Assembly: GCF_021290985.1 (NCBI RefSeq)
Contig: NZ_JAJOYU010000019.1
Location: forward strand, 26,974 to 90,973
Length of the DNA stretch: 64,000 nucleotides
DNA from: Rheinheimera soli
GTDB taxonomy: Bacteria; Pseudomonadota; Gammaproteobacteria; Enterobacterales; Alteromonadaceae
Reading direction: 5' to 3'
In this document: piece after piece, positions 1 through 8,621 of the stretch
Numbering within the stretch: the first letter of the stretch is position 1
How the letters are laid out: each line of letters starts with the position of its first letter
Notes under the pieces: model-generated
The model's input: the letters and a program-made list of their open reading frames with translations, nothing else
Database searches by the model: none
What the model was told of the DNA's origin: nothing
Translations under genes and position numbers: made by a program

Positions 1-55
1 GACAGGTTCTGGCCTGGAACGACCTCCCCGTTTATACAGCTGATCTCTCTACTTG

Positions 56-99
56 CACCATCAAAAGCCTATCTGGCGCTTTTATCTGGTGTGATTTTT
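56..99 (+). terminator. Candidate terminator of an upstream gene
   Basis: An imperfect inverted repeat (arms 56-68 and 78-91, CACCATCAAAAGC against GCTTTTATCTGGTG) is followed by a five-T run at 95-99. It probably ends a transcript entering from the left. No coding sequence is recognised in bases 1-55. Confidence 0.4.
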
Positions 100-123
100 C
101 AGCTTCACTAAACAGGACTTTTT

Positions 124-615
124 ATGTATCAGCTTATTTATCCGGCGCTTTTTGGCGTCCTGGCGTTGTTTTATACAAAACCAGCAATGGCCTCTGAAAA
201 AGAGCAAACACAGCTTCAGCCACTTCATTCAGTGGTGATCCAAAGCCGCACTACAGATTGGAAACAAGCCAATCAAAAAGTTGCCGAACTGGGTGGCTGG
301 CAATTTTACGCCAGTGAGGCGGGAGCTCATCAGGACATGGATCACTCCCAGCATGGTTCAGAGGCAATGATGGACCATTCCGGGCACAAGATGCCGATCG
401 ATCATTCACAACACCATCATCAGCAGCAAATGGATCATTCACAGCATGCTATGCCGGAAGATCATTCAAAGCATCATCAGCAGCATTTGGATCATTCGCA
501 GCATGCTATGCCAGAAGATCATTCAAAGCATCATAATCATCAGCAAATGGATCATTCAAAGCACTCAGAGCCACAACCCGTTAAAACAGGAGATGAGCAT
601 GAGCATCATCACTAA
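124..615 (+). CDS. Secreted His/Met-rich metal-binding protein (copper)
   Basis: The product is 163 residues. A signal peptide covers about residues 1-23, ending Ala-Met-Ala. After a short ordinary stretch (24-70) the rest is low complexity: eight copies of Asp-His-Ser-X-His, mostly preceded by Met, Ile, Leu or Glu, and a C-terminal Glu-His-His-His. Such DHSxH/Met-rich segments occur in periplasmic copper-binding proteins of the CopB/PcoB type, so a periplasmic copper chaperone or sponge is inferred. A ribosome site AGGA lies six bases before the ATG. The gene overlaps the following outer-membrane factor by 17 bases, which suggests translational coupling. Copper rather than another soft metal is inferred from the multicopper oxidase two genes downstream. 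The protein is too simple in composition to assign to a named family. Confidence 0.75.
   Translation: MYQLIYPALFGVLALFYTKPAMASEKEQTQLQPLHSVVIQSRTTDWKQANQKVAELGGWQFYASEAGAHQDMDHSQHGSEAMMDHSGHKMPIDHSQHHHQQQMDHSQHAMPEDHSKHHQQHLDHSQHAMPEDHSKHHNHQQMDHSKHSEPQPVKTGDEHEHHH
430..564 (+). repeat. 57/60-bp in-frame tandem repeat coding for the DHSxH region
   Basis: Units start at 430, 487 and 547. The first two are close copies, 57 and 60 bp long, each encoding Asp-His-Ser-Gln-His-Ala-Met-Pro-Glu-Asp-His-Ser-Lys-His. The third is partial. Both spacings are multiples of three, so copy-number change by slippage would keep the reading frame. Confidence 0.7.
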
Positions 616-1990
616 GCTGAGCCCGCTGGCGGCTGTGGTACTGCTGAGTGCCTGCGCCGGAACTTCAGGACTCAATACAACAGATCTGGTGCAACAACAG
701 GCTGTTGCTCAGCAGGTGAAAATCCCCGCGATAGATCCGGCATTAAGATCAGAGGCTGAGCAGGAAATTGCCCTGCTGCTGGCAGAACCTTTAACGCAGC
801 AAACTATCAGCCGTATTGCGGTATTAAATAACCCGGATTTTCTGGCCGCTTTATCATCGCTGGCCATTAGCAAAGCACAATTAACTCAGGCCGGGTTATT
901 ACCAAATCCTGGTTTTCGGGTAACCCGAAGCCGCTCAGAAGAGGGTTACAACACAGAGCTCGATTTTTCACTGAATTTATTTAACCTGATTTTTCTGAAT
1001 AAAAACAAAGCTATTGCTCAACAACAAGCACATCAGCAACAGCAGCAGGTCGCTTTACAACTGATGGATTTACTGACAAAAAGCCGCAGTGCTTTTATAG
1101 AAGCTGTAGTGGCAGAGCAGCGTTTTAGTTATCTGCAGACAGTGCAGGAAGCCATAGATGCGTCGGCAGAACTGGCTAACCGTATGTATCAGGTAGGTAA
1201 TTACAGTGAACTGCAACAAGCCAGGCAGCTAAAATTTGCAGCAGAAATTCGCCTGCAACTGGCTAAAACTCAGCAACAACAGCAACAAAGCTGTGAACAA
1301 CTTTACCTTCTGCTCGGGTTATCAGCCTCAGATACAGCACTGAAATTACCTGCTCATTTGCCTGCAATTCCAGCCACTTTGCCCCTTCAGGACGATCTGG
1401 AACAACAAGCTCTGGCACAACGACTGGATCTACAGCAAGCCAAAGCAAAGTTAGCTCAACTGGAACTGCAGCTGGGATTAGAGAAAAACAGCCGTTTTGT
1501 CCGGGGTTTGTCCGCTGAAGTTGCAGGATCAGTGCAACAGAGCGCAGAACGAGAACTGGCATTAGGTTTTGAACTGCCGTTATTTGATTCAGGTTCAGCG
1601 CGAGTCAGCAAAGCAGAAGCCGAATATCAACAGGCCTGGTGGCAGGCCAAAGCACTGGAGCAAAAAGCCCGCTCTGAAGTGCGTCAAGCTTATGCTTTGC
1701 AGCAAAGTTCGTATCAGATAGCCCGGCACTATCAGGATCAGTTAGTGCCATTGGCACAAAAAATTAATCAACAAAATGTGCTGCGTTACAACGGTATGTT
1801 AATTGGCGTATTTGAGCTGATTGCTGATACCCAGGCTCAGGTAGAAACAGTCACAGGACAAATGACGGCACAGCGGGATTTTTATTTGTCAGAACTGCGC
1901 CTGCAACAAGCGGTGTGGGGCAGCCCTTCCCTGCCACTGTCGACAGAAACTGACACCACAAACAGCGCTGCCTCTGCAGCTGGCCACTAA
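599..1990 (+). CDS. TolC-family outer-membrane efflux lipoprotein
   Basis: About 463 residues. A lipoprotein signal ends in the lipobox Leu-Leu-Ser-Ala-Cys near residue 20, followed by two repeated OEP (outer membrane efflux protein) helical-hairpin domains rich in Gln, Leu and Ala. It would form the trimeric outer-membrane channel of a tripartite exporter. The start at 599 is chosen because AGGAG (588-592) sits six bases upstream; an ATG at 593 in the same frame is too close to it. The same frame is open back to 446, but only because it reads through the repeat DNA of the upstream gene. No membrane-fusion protein or RND pump is adjacent, so its partner is unknown. The next gene, a multicopper oxidase, follows after 12 bases, so the pair are probably co-transcribed. 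Confidence 0.85.
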   Translation: MSIITKLSPLAAVVLLSACAGTSGLNTTDLVQQQAVAQQVKIPAIDPALRSEAEQEIALLLAEPLTQQTISRIAVLNNPDFLAALSSLAISKAQLTQAGLLPNPGFRVTRSRSEEGYNTELDFSLNLFNLIFLNKNKAIAQQQAHQQQQQVALQLMDLLTKSRSAFIEAVVAEQRFSYLQTVQEAIDASAELANRMYQVGNYSELQQARQLKFAAEIRLQLAKTQQQQQQSCEQLYLLLGLSASDTALKLPAHLPAIPATLPLQDDLEQQALAQRLDLQQAKAKLAQLELQLGLEKNSRFVRGLSAEVAGSVQQSAERELALGFELPLFDSGSARVSKAEAEYQQAWWQAKALEQKARSEVRQAYALQQSSYQIARHYQDQLVPLAQKINQQNVLRYNGMLIGVFELIADTQAQVETVTGQMTAQRDFYLSELRLQQAVWGSPSLPLSTETDTTNSAASAAGH

Positions 1991-2002
1991 CAGGAGAATG
2001 TT

Positions 2003-3388
2003 ATGTTAACCCGTCGTGATTTATTAAAAAAAGTCGGTGCCATTACAGCTGCTGTAGGTGTGGCTGCGGTTAGTCGAAGCTCAATGGCGGCTTTGCCTGA
2101 ACCTGTTATTCAACAATCTGCCGACACTATGGATCCTTTAATTCCAAACACAGGCCGGCCTTACAATCCAGTGGTCACTTTAAACGGCTGGACTTTGCCA
2201 TGGCGTATGAACAACGGCGTCAAGGAGTTTCACTTAGTGGCAGAGCCCGTGGTACGTGAACTGGCACCTGGTATGAAAGCACATTTATGGGGCTACAACG
2301 GTCAGTCACCAGGCCCGACCATTGAAGTGGTAGAAGGCGACAGAGTGCGTATTTTCGTCACCAACAAGTTGCCGGAACATACCTCAGTGCATTGGCATGG
2401 TCAGCGTTTACCTAACGGTATGGACGGGGTGGCAGGTTTAAATCAGCGCGCTATTAAGCCCGGTAAAACCTTTATGTACGAATTTGTCGCCCGCCGTCCC
2501 GGCACTTTTATGTATCACCCTCATGCCGATGAAATGGTGCAGATGGCGATGGGTATGATGGGCATGTGGATCACCCACCCAAAAGAGGCGCATCCGCATA
2601 TTGATGAAGTGGACAGAGATTTCTGTTTTCTGCTAAACGCTTACGATATTGAACCCGGCAGCGCTACTCCAAAAATTATGACGATGACTGACTTTAATCT
2701 CTGGACCTGGAATAGTCGGGTATTCCCTGGCATAGACCCTTTAGTGGTGCGCAAAAATGACAAAGTACGGATCAGGGTCGGCAACCTGACGATGACCAAC
2801 CACCCTATTCATATCCATGGTCATGAGTTTACGGTGACTGGCACAGACGGCGGCCCTGTGCCTGCATCTGCCCGTTGGCCTGAAGTCACTACAGATGTGG
2901 CTGTAGGCCAGATGCGCCAGATTGAACTGATTGCCGATGAAGAAGGTGACTGGGCTTTTCACTGCCATAAATCGCATCACACCATGAATGCCATGGGCCA
3001 TGATGTGCCGACGCTGATTGGGGTGGATCACAGTGGGTTGATGCAAAAAATCAATAAACTGGTACCGGATTATATGGTGATGGGCGAACGGGGTATGGCC
3101 GATATGGCTGAAATGCAGATGCCTTTACCAGCCAACACTTTGCCGATGATGTCAGGCGATGGGCCTTTTGGTTCAGTAGAAATGGGCGGTATGTTCAGCA
3201 TATTTAAAGTCCGTAACGATCAGGCTGCGGGCGATTATAAAGATCCGGGCTGGTATCAACACCCAGCCGGCACAGTAGCGCAGGAATGGACAGGAGAAGT
3301 GCCGCAGATCACGTCCGCTCAGGCAGATACTAAAGACGCGGCAGTAGAGCTAAAAGTAAAAAAACCTGGTGCACATCACCACCACTAA
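2003..3388 (+). CDS. Tat-exported multicopper oxidase (copper resistance)
   Basis: 461 residues. A Tat signal with the twin arginine Arg-Arg-Asp-Leu-Leu is at residues 4-8. All four copper-ligand motifs are visible: HWHG near 130, HPHAD near 172, HPIHIHGHEF near 266-275 and HCHKSHHTMNAM near 320. The last carries the type-1 Cys, His and axial Met. It would oxidise Cu(I) in the periplasm at the expense of oxygen, as CopA/PcoA/CueO do. It is shorter than PcoA (about 600). A Met-rich stretch (about 352-396) follows the last copper motif and the chain ends in four His residues, both plausible extra copper sites. A ribosome site AGGAG precedes the ATG. A strong terminator follows. The copper role is family knowledge; the exact substrate is inferred. 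Confidence 0.88.
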   Translation: MLTRRDLLKKVGAITAAVGVAAVSRSSMAALPEPVIQQSADTMDPLIPNTGRPYNPVVTLNGWTLPWRMNNGVKEFHLVAEPVVRELAPGMKAHLWGYNGQSPGPTIEVVEGDRVRIFVTNKLPEHTSVHWHGQRLPNGMDGVAGLNQRAIKPGKTFMYEFVARRPGTFMYHPHADEMVQMAMGMMGMWITHPKEAHPHIDEVDRDFCFLLNAYDIEPGSATPKIMTMTDFNLWTWNSRVFPGIDPLVVRKNDKVRIRVGNLTMTNHPIHIHGHEFTVTGTDGGPVPASARWPEVTTDVAVGQMRQIELIADEEGDWAFHCHKSHHTMNAMGHDVPTLIGVDHSGLMQKINKLVPDYMVMGERGMADMAEMQMPLPANTLPMMSGDGPFGSVEMGGMFSIFKVRNDQAAGDYKDPGWYQHPAGTVAQEWTGEVPQITSAQADTKDAAVELKVKKPGAHHHH

Positions 3389-3413
3389 CCCTTTACTTCT
3401 TTCATTATGCTTT

Positions 3414-3447
3414 AACCTCAGCCCACATTTTTCGGGCTGAGGTTTTT
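3414..3447 (+). terminator. Rho-independent terminator after the multicopper oxidase
   Basis: A perfect 9-bp stem, CCTCAGCCC (3416-3424) with GGGCTGAGG (3434-3442), is followed by five T residues. It closes the 124-3388 copper operon. Confidence 0.9.
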
Positions 3448-3800
3448 GGAAAAACGTTTTTCCGAACAACTTATGTGCAAAAAACCAGCATCATGACAAC
3501 TATTCGCGCCCCTTTTATATCATTTAGGAATATCTAATAACCAAAACAAAAATAACACACCTGTTACCAAATGTAATCAAACCCAGCATTTTAGCCGCTC
3601 ACAGAATGCCACTCATCGCAAAAAAAATATCTAAACACGAAAAAATGAAAACAAAAGATTAAATTTGATAAATACACACCTATTTACATTAACAATATAT
3701 TGACCAATCATCATATCGCCTGCCCAACATATTAACTAAATAAGGGACAGGGGCTTCCACGGATGAGGCAATTCACATAACAATAATTTGAGAGAGAAAA
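3448..3800. other. AT-rich gap before the subtilase gene
   Basis: No open frame, RNA gene or clear repeat is seen. The stretch is very A/T-rich from 3530 to 3700 and presumably holds the promoter of the secreted protease. I could not pick out a convincing -35/-10 pair. Confidence 0.4.
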
Positions 3801-5576
3801 ATGCAACATAAAACATTCAACCTATCCAAAGTCTCATTGCTTACCTTGTCCGCACTTTCCTTATTGGCTACTGCTGCACAGGCTGCTCCGTTAAATTCAC
3901 GCGCTAGCTTAGAAGTGAACGAAACCAAAGCTGTTGAGCCACCAACCCGCTTTATCGTGAAGTATAAAAATGCCGCTACGTTATCTGCTCAGGGTCTGGC
4001 CAGTACTGCAGCCAGCTCAGTAAATCAGTTAAAAACTCATGCAGCTTCTGAATTATCCAGCCGTGCTGGTGAACCTATGAGCTTTGTGCGTTCTTTAGCT
4101 GTGGCTAACCGCCATGTGGTGAAAGCCGAACGTCGTCTGTCTAAAGCTGAAACAGCCCGTACTATCGAGTTGTTAGCTCAGGACCCTATGGTGGAATCGG
4201 TTGAAGAAGACCGTATGTTACAAATTGCAGCTGTACCTAATGATACTCAGTACACCAGCCAATGGCATTATTATGAATCCACTGGTGGTTTACGTGCTAA
4301 CACAGCCTGGGACAATGCCACAGGTACAGGTGTAGTGGTTGCCGTATTAGATACTGGTTACCGTCCGCATGCTGATTTAAACGCTAACCTTCTGCCTGGT
4401 TACGACATGATTTCAGACAGCTTTGTTGGTAATGATGGCAACGGCCGCGATTCAGATGCCCGTGATCCGGGTGACTGGATTTTAGCAAACGAGTGTGGTG
4501 GCACACACGCTGCTCAGGATTCTTCATGGCACGGTACTCACGTTGCCGGCACTGTTGCCGCTGTAACCAATAATGGTTCTGGTGTCGCTGGTGTGGCTTA
4601 TGGCGCAAAAGTAGTGCCAGTACGTGTGCTGGGTAAATGTGGTGGTTACACCTCAGATATCGCTGACGGTATCATCTGGGCATCAGGCGGCACCGTATCT
4701 GGTGTTCCGGCCAACGCCAACCCGGCTAAAGTAATCAACATGAGCTTAGGCGGTTCAGGTGCCTGTGACTCTACCACTCAGGCTGCTATTAACTCAGCCC
4801 GTTCTCGCGGTTCAGTGATAGTTATTGCCTCAGGTAACGACAATGCTAACGCCAACAACTTCAACCCGGGTAACTGTGCTGGAGTAGTGAACGTAGCTGC
4901 AACAAACCGCAGTGGTGGTCGCGCTTATTACTCTAACTACGGCACCTCAATTGACGTGGCAGCACCAGGTGGTGCCATGAACTCAGCCAACGATCCAAAC
5001 GGTGTGTTATCTACCTATAACACTGGTACTACAACCCCTGGTTCAGACAGCTATGGTTATAGTCAGGGCACGTCAATGGCAGCACCTCATGTGGCTGGTG
5101 TTGCCGCATTAATTGCGCAGAAAAAACCTGGTGCTACACCAGATGAAATTGAAACTATTCTGAAAACCACAACCCGTTCATTCCCTGCCACCTGTAACAA
5201 CTGCGGTACTGGTATTGTTGATGCGGCTGCGGCTGTAGCTGCTGCTTCTGGTACGGGCGGCGGCGGTGGCACTGGCGCTACCTCTACAGTAAACAATATC
5301 AGCGTGGCACGTAACGCATGGAGATACTACACAGTGGTGGTTCCTGCTGGTATGAGTGTGCTGACAGTCAATACCTCTGGCGGCACCGGTGATGGTGATT
5401 TGTATGTACGTCGTGGTTCACAACCTACCACTTCTGCTTACGATTGCCGCCCTTACCTGAATGGCAATAATGAAAGCTGTACCTTCAATAACCCTGTTGC
5501 AGCCACTTACCATATTGGTATCCGTGGTTATACTGCGGTATCAGGTGTAACTTTAACAACGTCTTATCAGCCTTAA
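3801..5576 (+). CDS. Secreted subtilisin-like serine protease (S8) with C-terminal PPC domain
   Basis: 591 residues. There is a signal peptide (about 1-28), an inhibitor-I9-like propeptide (about 45-145), then an S8 catalytic domain. The triad is visible: Asp in VVAVLDTG (about 183), His in HGTHVAGT (about 246) and Ser in GTSMAAPHVAG (about 425). A Gly-rich linker near 485-495 leads to a pre-peptidase C-terminal (PPC) beta-sandwich (about 497-588), which is normally removed on maturation or helps secretion. Paired Cys residues in the catalytic part suggest disulphides. It is an extracellular scavenging protease, probably exported by Sec and type II secretion (family knowledge). The start is supported by GAGAGAG just upstream. 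It stands alone between two terminators. Confidence 0.93.
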   Translation: MQHKTFNLSKVSLLTLSALSLLATAAQAAPLNSRASLEVNETKAVEPPTRFIVKYKNAATLSAQGLASTAASSVNQLKTHAASELSSRAGEPMSFVRSLAVANRHVVKAERRLSKAETARTIELLAQDPMVESVEEDRMLQIAAVPNDTQYTSQWHYYESTGGLRANTAWDNATGTGVVVAVLDTGYRPHADLNANLLPGYDMISDSFVGNDGNGRDSDARDPGDWILANECGGTHAAQDSSWHGTHVAGTVAAVTNNGSGVAGVAYGAKVVPVRVLGKCGGYTSDIADGIIWASGGTVSGVPANANPAKVINMSLGGSGACDSTTQAAINSARSRGSVIVIASGNDNANANNFNPGNCAGVVNVAATNRSGGRAYYSNYGTSIDVAAPGGAMNSANDPNGVLSTYNTGTTTPGSDSYGYSQGTSMAAPHVAGVAALIAQKKPGATPDEIETILKTTTRSFPATCNNCGTGIVDAAAAVAAASGTGGGGGTGATSTVNNISVARNAWRYYTVVVPAGMSVLTVNTSGGTGDGDLYVRRGSQPTTSAYDCRPYLNGNNESCTFNNPVAATYHIGIRGYTAVSGVTLTTSYQP

Positions 5577-5593
5577 TCCCTGGGCTTTTAGGT

Positions 5594-5627
5594 GAAGATC
5601 CCGGTATCTGCCGGGATCTTCTTTTTT
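5594..5627 (+). terminator. Rho-independent terminator after the subtilase
   Basis: A perfect 11-bp stem GAAGATCCCGG (5594-5604) with CCGGGATCTTC (5611-5621), a six-base loop and a run of T. It lies between the convergent protease and cueR genes; the T run favours the plus strand. Confidence 0.92.
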
Positions 5628-5641
5628 CACCTATCAGGAAC

Positions 5642-6052
5642 TTACCTTTGCAGGCCATCCAAAATAGCGCACTGGGGTTGATCGTCACCGCAACAACTGT
5701 CAGCTAATTGCTGTAACACCTTTTGCATCTGCTGCAATTCAGCCACTTTTTGTTTTATTTCATCAAGATGTACTTCAGCCAGCTGTTTTACTTCTCTGCT
5801 GCTTCGGTTTGGATCGCGCCATAAGCCTAACAAAGAGCTGATTTGCGCTATAGAAAATCCCAAAGCTCTGGCCTGTTTAATAAAGCCTAACTGCTGCAAT
5901 TGCTGGCTGTTATATAACCTGTAGCCTGCATCCGTTCTATTGGCTTTCAGCAACAGGCCCGCTTCTTCATAATACCGGATCATTTTGGCAGAAAGCCCTG
6001 TCTGTTTTGCCGCCTGGCCTATAGTCACCAGGGTTTTGACTAAAGTATTCAT
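5642..6052 (-). CDS. cueR: CueR-type copper-responsive MerR regulator
   Basis: 136 residues: an N-terminal winged helix-turn-helix typical of MerR (IGQAAKQTGLSAKMIRYYE), a long dimerisation helix, and a C-terminal metal loop Cys-Cys-Gly-Asp-Asp-Gln-Pro-Gln-Cys. The two Cys eight residues apart match the CueR Cu(I) site. CueR bends overlong-spaced promoters into activity when Cu(I), Ag(I) or Au(I) binds. Two adjacent ATGs exist (6055 and 6052); the second is seven bases from AAGGAG and is preferred. It lies just downstream of copA, whose stop codon is four bases away, so copA-cueR form an operon. The matching promoter is at 8277-8307. Confidence 0.9.
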   Translation of the reverse strand: MNTLVKTLVTIGQAAKQTGLSAKMIRYYEEAGLLLKANRTDAGYRLYNSQQLQQLGFIKQARALGFSIAQISSLLGLWRDPNRSSREVKQLAEVHLDEIKQKVAELQQMQKVLQQLADSCCGDDQPQCAILDGLQR

Positions 6053-6056
6053 CATT

Positions 6057-8234
6057 TCACTCCTTAGCCTTCCAGCGCTGTAGCAACAAAGCATTGCTGA
6101 TCACCAGTAAACTACTGCTGGCCATAGCTGCACCTGCGATCACCGGATTTAAGTAACCCAAGGCAGCAAGGGGTATGCCCACTATATTAAAAATAAAAGC
6201 CCAAAACAGGTTTTGCTGAATTTTGCGGTAGCTAAGCCGCGCTATCTGCAAGGCTGCGCTGACAAGAACTGGCTTACTACGCATCAAGGTCATAGCCGAA
6301 GCGCTGACAGCAACTTCGGTACCACTGGCCATAGCGATACCTAAATCTGCCTGCGCCAAAGCAGGAGCATCATTAATACCGTCACCGACCATAGCCACTT
6401 TATAACCTTGTTGTTGCCAGAGCCCAATGGCAGCAGCTTTCTCTGCTGGCAGCACTTCGGCTTTCCAGTCGCTGAGTTCCAGTTGTTGCGCTATTAAAGC
6501 CGCACTGGCCTTACTGTCGCCTGTTAACATAGCCACAGTGATACCTTGTTGCTTTAACAAGCTGACGGCCTGTAACGCATCTGCTTTTAACTGATCCGTA
6601 AAACAAAATAATGCCAATAAGCGATAAGGTTCTGCACCTTGTTGTTGTGCTAACCAGGACACTGAAGCGCCGCTGGTGGTGATCTGATCAAGAGGTAACT
6701 CAAGTCCAAGTTGCTGCATCCAGTGACTGCTGCCAAGCACTAAATGATGCCCTTGCACTTTGCCCTGTACACCTTTACCTGCCACCACCTGAAACTGTTC
6801 TGTTTCAACGGCGGCCACCTGATGTTCAGTGGCATAACGAAGCAAAGCTTTGGCTAAAGGGTGTTCACAGTGTTGCTGCAACGAAGCCGCCCAAAGTAAA
6901 AGTTTGGGTTCATCGACAAAAGAGCTGAATTGCTGCAGTTCTGGCTTACCTTGAGTTAAGGTGCCGGTTTTATCAAACACTACCAAGGTCACTGCTTTGG
7001 CCTGCTCTAAAGCGCTGGCATCTTTGATCAAAATACCAGAGCGTGCTGCTGATCCTGTCCCTGCCATAATAGCTGCAGGTGTTGCCAGACCCAAAGCGCA
7101 AGGACAGGCAATCACCAGCACAGCCACTGCATTTAAAATACCTGCCACCCAGTCTGCGGTGATCAACCCCCAGCCCAGTAAAGTCACTACAGCAATGACT
7201 AACACCCCAGGCACAAAAATAGCGCTGATTTTATCCACTAAGGCCTGCACCGGTGCTTTAGCGCCTTGTGCCTGCTCCACCAGTTGAATAATACGCGACA
7301 AAGTCGATTCGGCTCCAACCGCTGTCGCTCTGAGTTGTAATACCCCATCCAGATTGACAGACCCCCCTGTGACTTTGTCGCCCGGGCTTTTACTGACAGG
7401 CACAGACTCACCGCTGATCAGCGCTTCATCGACATGGCTTTGACCTTGTTCAACTAAAGCATCAACCGGGATGCGTTCACCAGGTTTGACCAACACCAAA
7501 TCATTTTGCTGCACAGTCTCTGCTTTGACTTCAAGCCAAAGCCCGTTTTGAAACAAAGTCGCTACTGCAGGTTTTAAATTCTCCAGCGCACGCAGCGCAT
7601 CAGTGGTACGTCGTTTTGCTTTGTGTTCCAGATATTTACCCAGTAAAACCAAACTTAATACCGCACTGCTGCTTTCAAAATACAAATGGGGCGCGCCGTG
7701 CTGAGCCTGATGTGCATCAAAACTCCACCATAAATACAACGACAAGCCATACGCGGCGCTGGTGCCAATAGCGACCAGCAGATCCATAGTGCCACTGCCG
7801 GCCTTTAATGCGGCCCAACCTGCTTTATAAAAACGCGCACCAAAATAAAACTGCACTGGTGTTGCTAATAACCATTGCCATAAAGCCGGCAACATCCAAT
7901 CTAGTCCGAACAACAAACCAAACATCGGCAAAATCAAAGGCAAGGTCAGTGCAATGCTTGCGACAGCTGGCCAGTACTCTTGTTGGTAAAAAGCAGTTGT
8001 AGTGACTTCTGCTGTTGGGGTTTCTACTGGCAAACTGGCGTGATAGCCGGCTTGCTCTACTGCGACTATCAGCTGTTGTGCTGCAAGTTTGTCCCCTTTG
8101 ACTGTTGCAGTTTCAGTGGCAAGATTCACGCTGGCTTGTTGTACGCCGCTGACTTTAGCTAAAGCTTTTTCAATACGGCCAACACAGGAAGCACAGCTCA
8201 TTCCGCTGATGTTCAGTTGGATTTGCTCAGACAT
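6057..8234 (-). CDS. copA: Cu(I)-exporting P1B-type ATPase
   Basis: 725 residues. One N-terminal heavy-metal-associated domain carries GMSCASC (11-17). Further on are the P1B membrane helices, the Cys-Pro-Cys metal site near 377-379 ([11 protein letters not shown]), the phosphorylation motif DKTGTLT near 420 and GDGIND near 618. These features define a Cu(I)/Ag(I) exporter of the inner membrane. E. coli CopA has two N-terminal metal domains; this one has one. GGAG precedes the ATG. It is the first gene of the copA-cueR operon and lies divergent to the copZ chaperone gene, which would deliver Cu(I) to it. Confidence 0.95.
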   Translation of the reverse strand: MSEQIQLNISGMSCASCVGRIEKALAKVSGVQQASVNLATETATVKGDKLAAQQLIVAVEQAGYHASLPVETPTAEVTTTAFYQQEYWPAVASIALTLPLILPMFGLLFGLDWMLPALWQWLLATPVQFYFGARFYKAGWAALKAGSGTMDLLVAIGTSAAYGLSLYLWWSFDAHQAQHGAPHLYFESSSAVLSLVLLGKYLEHKAKRRTTDALRALENLKPAVATLFQNGLWLEVKAETVQQNDLVLVKPGERIPVDALVEQGQSHVDEALISGESVPVSKSPGDKVTGGSVNLDGVLQLRATAVGAESTLSRIIQLVEQAQGAKAPVQALVDKISAIFVPGVLVIAVVTLLGWGLITADWVAGILNAVAVLVIACPCALGLATPAAIMAGTGSAARSGILIKDASALEQAKAVTLVVFDKTGTLTQGKPELQQFSSFVDEPKLLLWAASLQQHCEHPLAKALLRYATEHQVAAVETEQFQVVAGKGVQGKVQGHHLVLGSSHWMQQLGLELPLDQITTSGASVSWLAQQQGAEPYRLLALFCFTDQLKADALQAVSLLKQQGITVAMLTGDSKASAALIAQQLELSDWKAEVLPAEKAAAIGLWQQQGYKVAMVGDGINDAPALAQADLGIAMASGTEVAVSASAMTLMRSKPVLVSAALQIARLSYRKIQQNLFWAFIFNIVGIPLAALGYLNPVIAGAAMASSSLLVISNALLLQRWKAKE

Positions 8235-8276
8235 AACATGACTCCGGACAATAAGGGCGAAGGCCCGACAGAGATA

Positions 8277-8307
8277 AGGCTAAAGCTTGCCCTTAGGGTA
8301 AGGTCAA
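8277..8307 (-). promoter_or_regulatory. CueR-type promoter of copA
   Basis: On the minus strand TTGACC (8307-8302) and TAGCCT (8282-8277) are separated by exactly 19 bp, the stretched spacing of MerR-family promoters. E. coli copA has TTGACC-19-TAACCT. The spacer holds a dyad, CTTACCCTAAGGGCAAG on the minus strand (8302-8286). I see the sequence directly; CueR binding is inferred from the family. Confidence 0.88.
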
Positions 8308-8330
8308 CTTAATAAATTTCGCAATATGAC

Positions 8331-8361
8331 TTGACCTTACCACAACAGCAGAGTTCATCAT
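8331..8361 (+). promoter_or_regulatory. Possible second CueR promoter, towards copZ
   Basis: TTGACCTTACC at 8331-8341 is identical to the copA promoter half-site, but on the plus strand. A 19-bp spacer leads to CATCAT (8356-8361), a 4/6 match to a -10 box. The second half of the dyad is weak, so this is tentative. Confidence 0.42.
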
Positions 8362-8400
8362 GTTCGCGAACTCACACAGAGCACAAAGAGGACGTAGCGA

Positions 8401-8604
8401 ATGAAAATAGAATTAAAAGTAACGGGCATGAGCTGTAATCACTGCATTAGTCTGGTGAACAAAGCCATAGCAAAACTGCAGGCCGATGCCAAAGTGACAG
8501 TGGATTTGGCGTTGCAGCAGGTACAGGTAGAAAGCTCTTTAGCAGCTGAAGATCTGATTACAGCTTTGGATGAAGCCGGTTTCCCGGCTACTCTGAACGA
8601 CTAA
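8401..8604 (+). CDS. copZ: Copper chaperone with a single heavy-metal-associated domain
   Basis: 67 residues, a single HMA ferredoxin-like fold. The Cu(I)-binding motif Gly-Met-Ser-Cys-Asn-His-Cys lies at about 9-15. It would carry Cu(I) in the cytoplasm to CopA and CueR. It is the usual length for CopZ/Atx1-like chaperones and has no signal peptide. AGAGGA lies ten bases before the ATG. It is divergent from copA, with a shared promoter region of about 165 bp. Confidence 0.92.
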   Translation: MKIELKVTGMSCNHCISLVNKAIAKLQADAKVTVDLALQQVQVESSLAAEDLITALDEAGFPATLND

Positions 8605-8621
8605 AAGTGGCGCCTGGCTGC

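Noticed and set aside
446..598. N-terminal extension of the TolC-like protein through the repeat region
   Set aside because: The frame is open only because repeated CATCATTCA-like DNA lacks stops in that frame; AGGAG at 588-592 and a lipoprotein signal place the start at 599.
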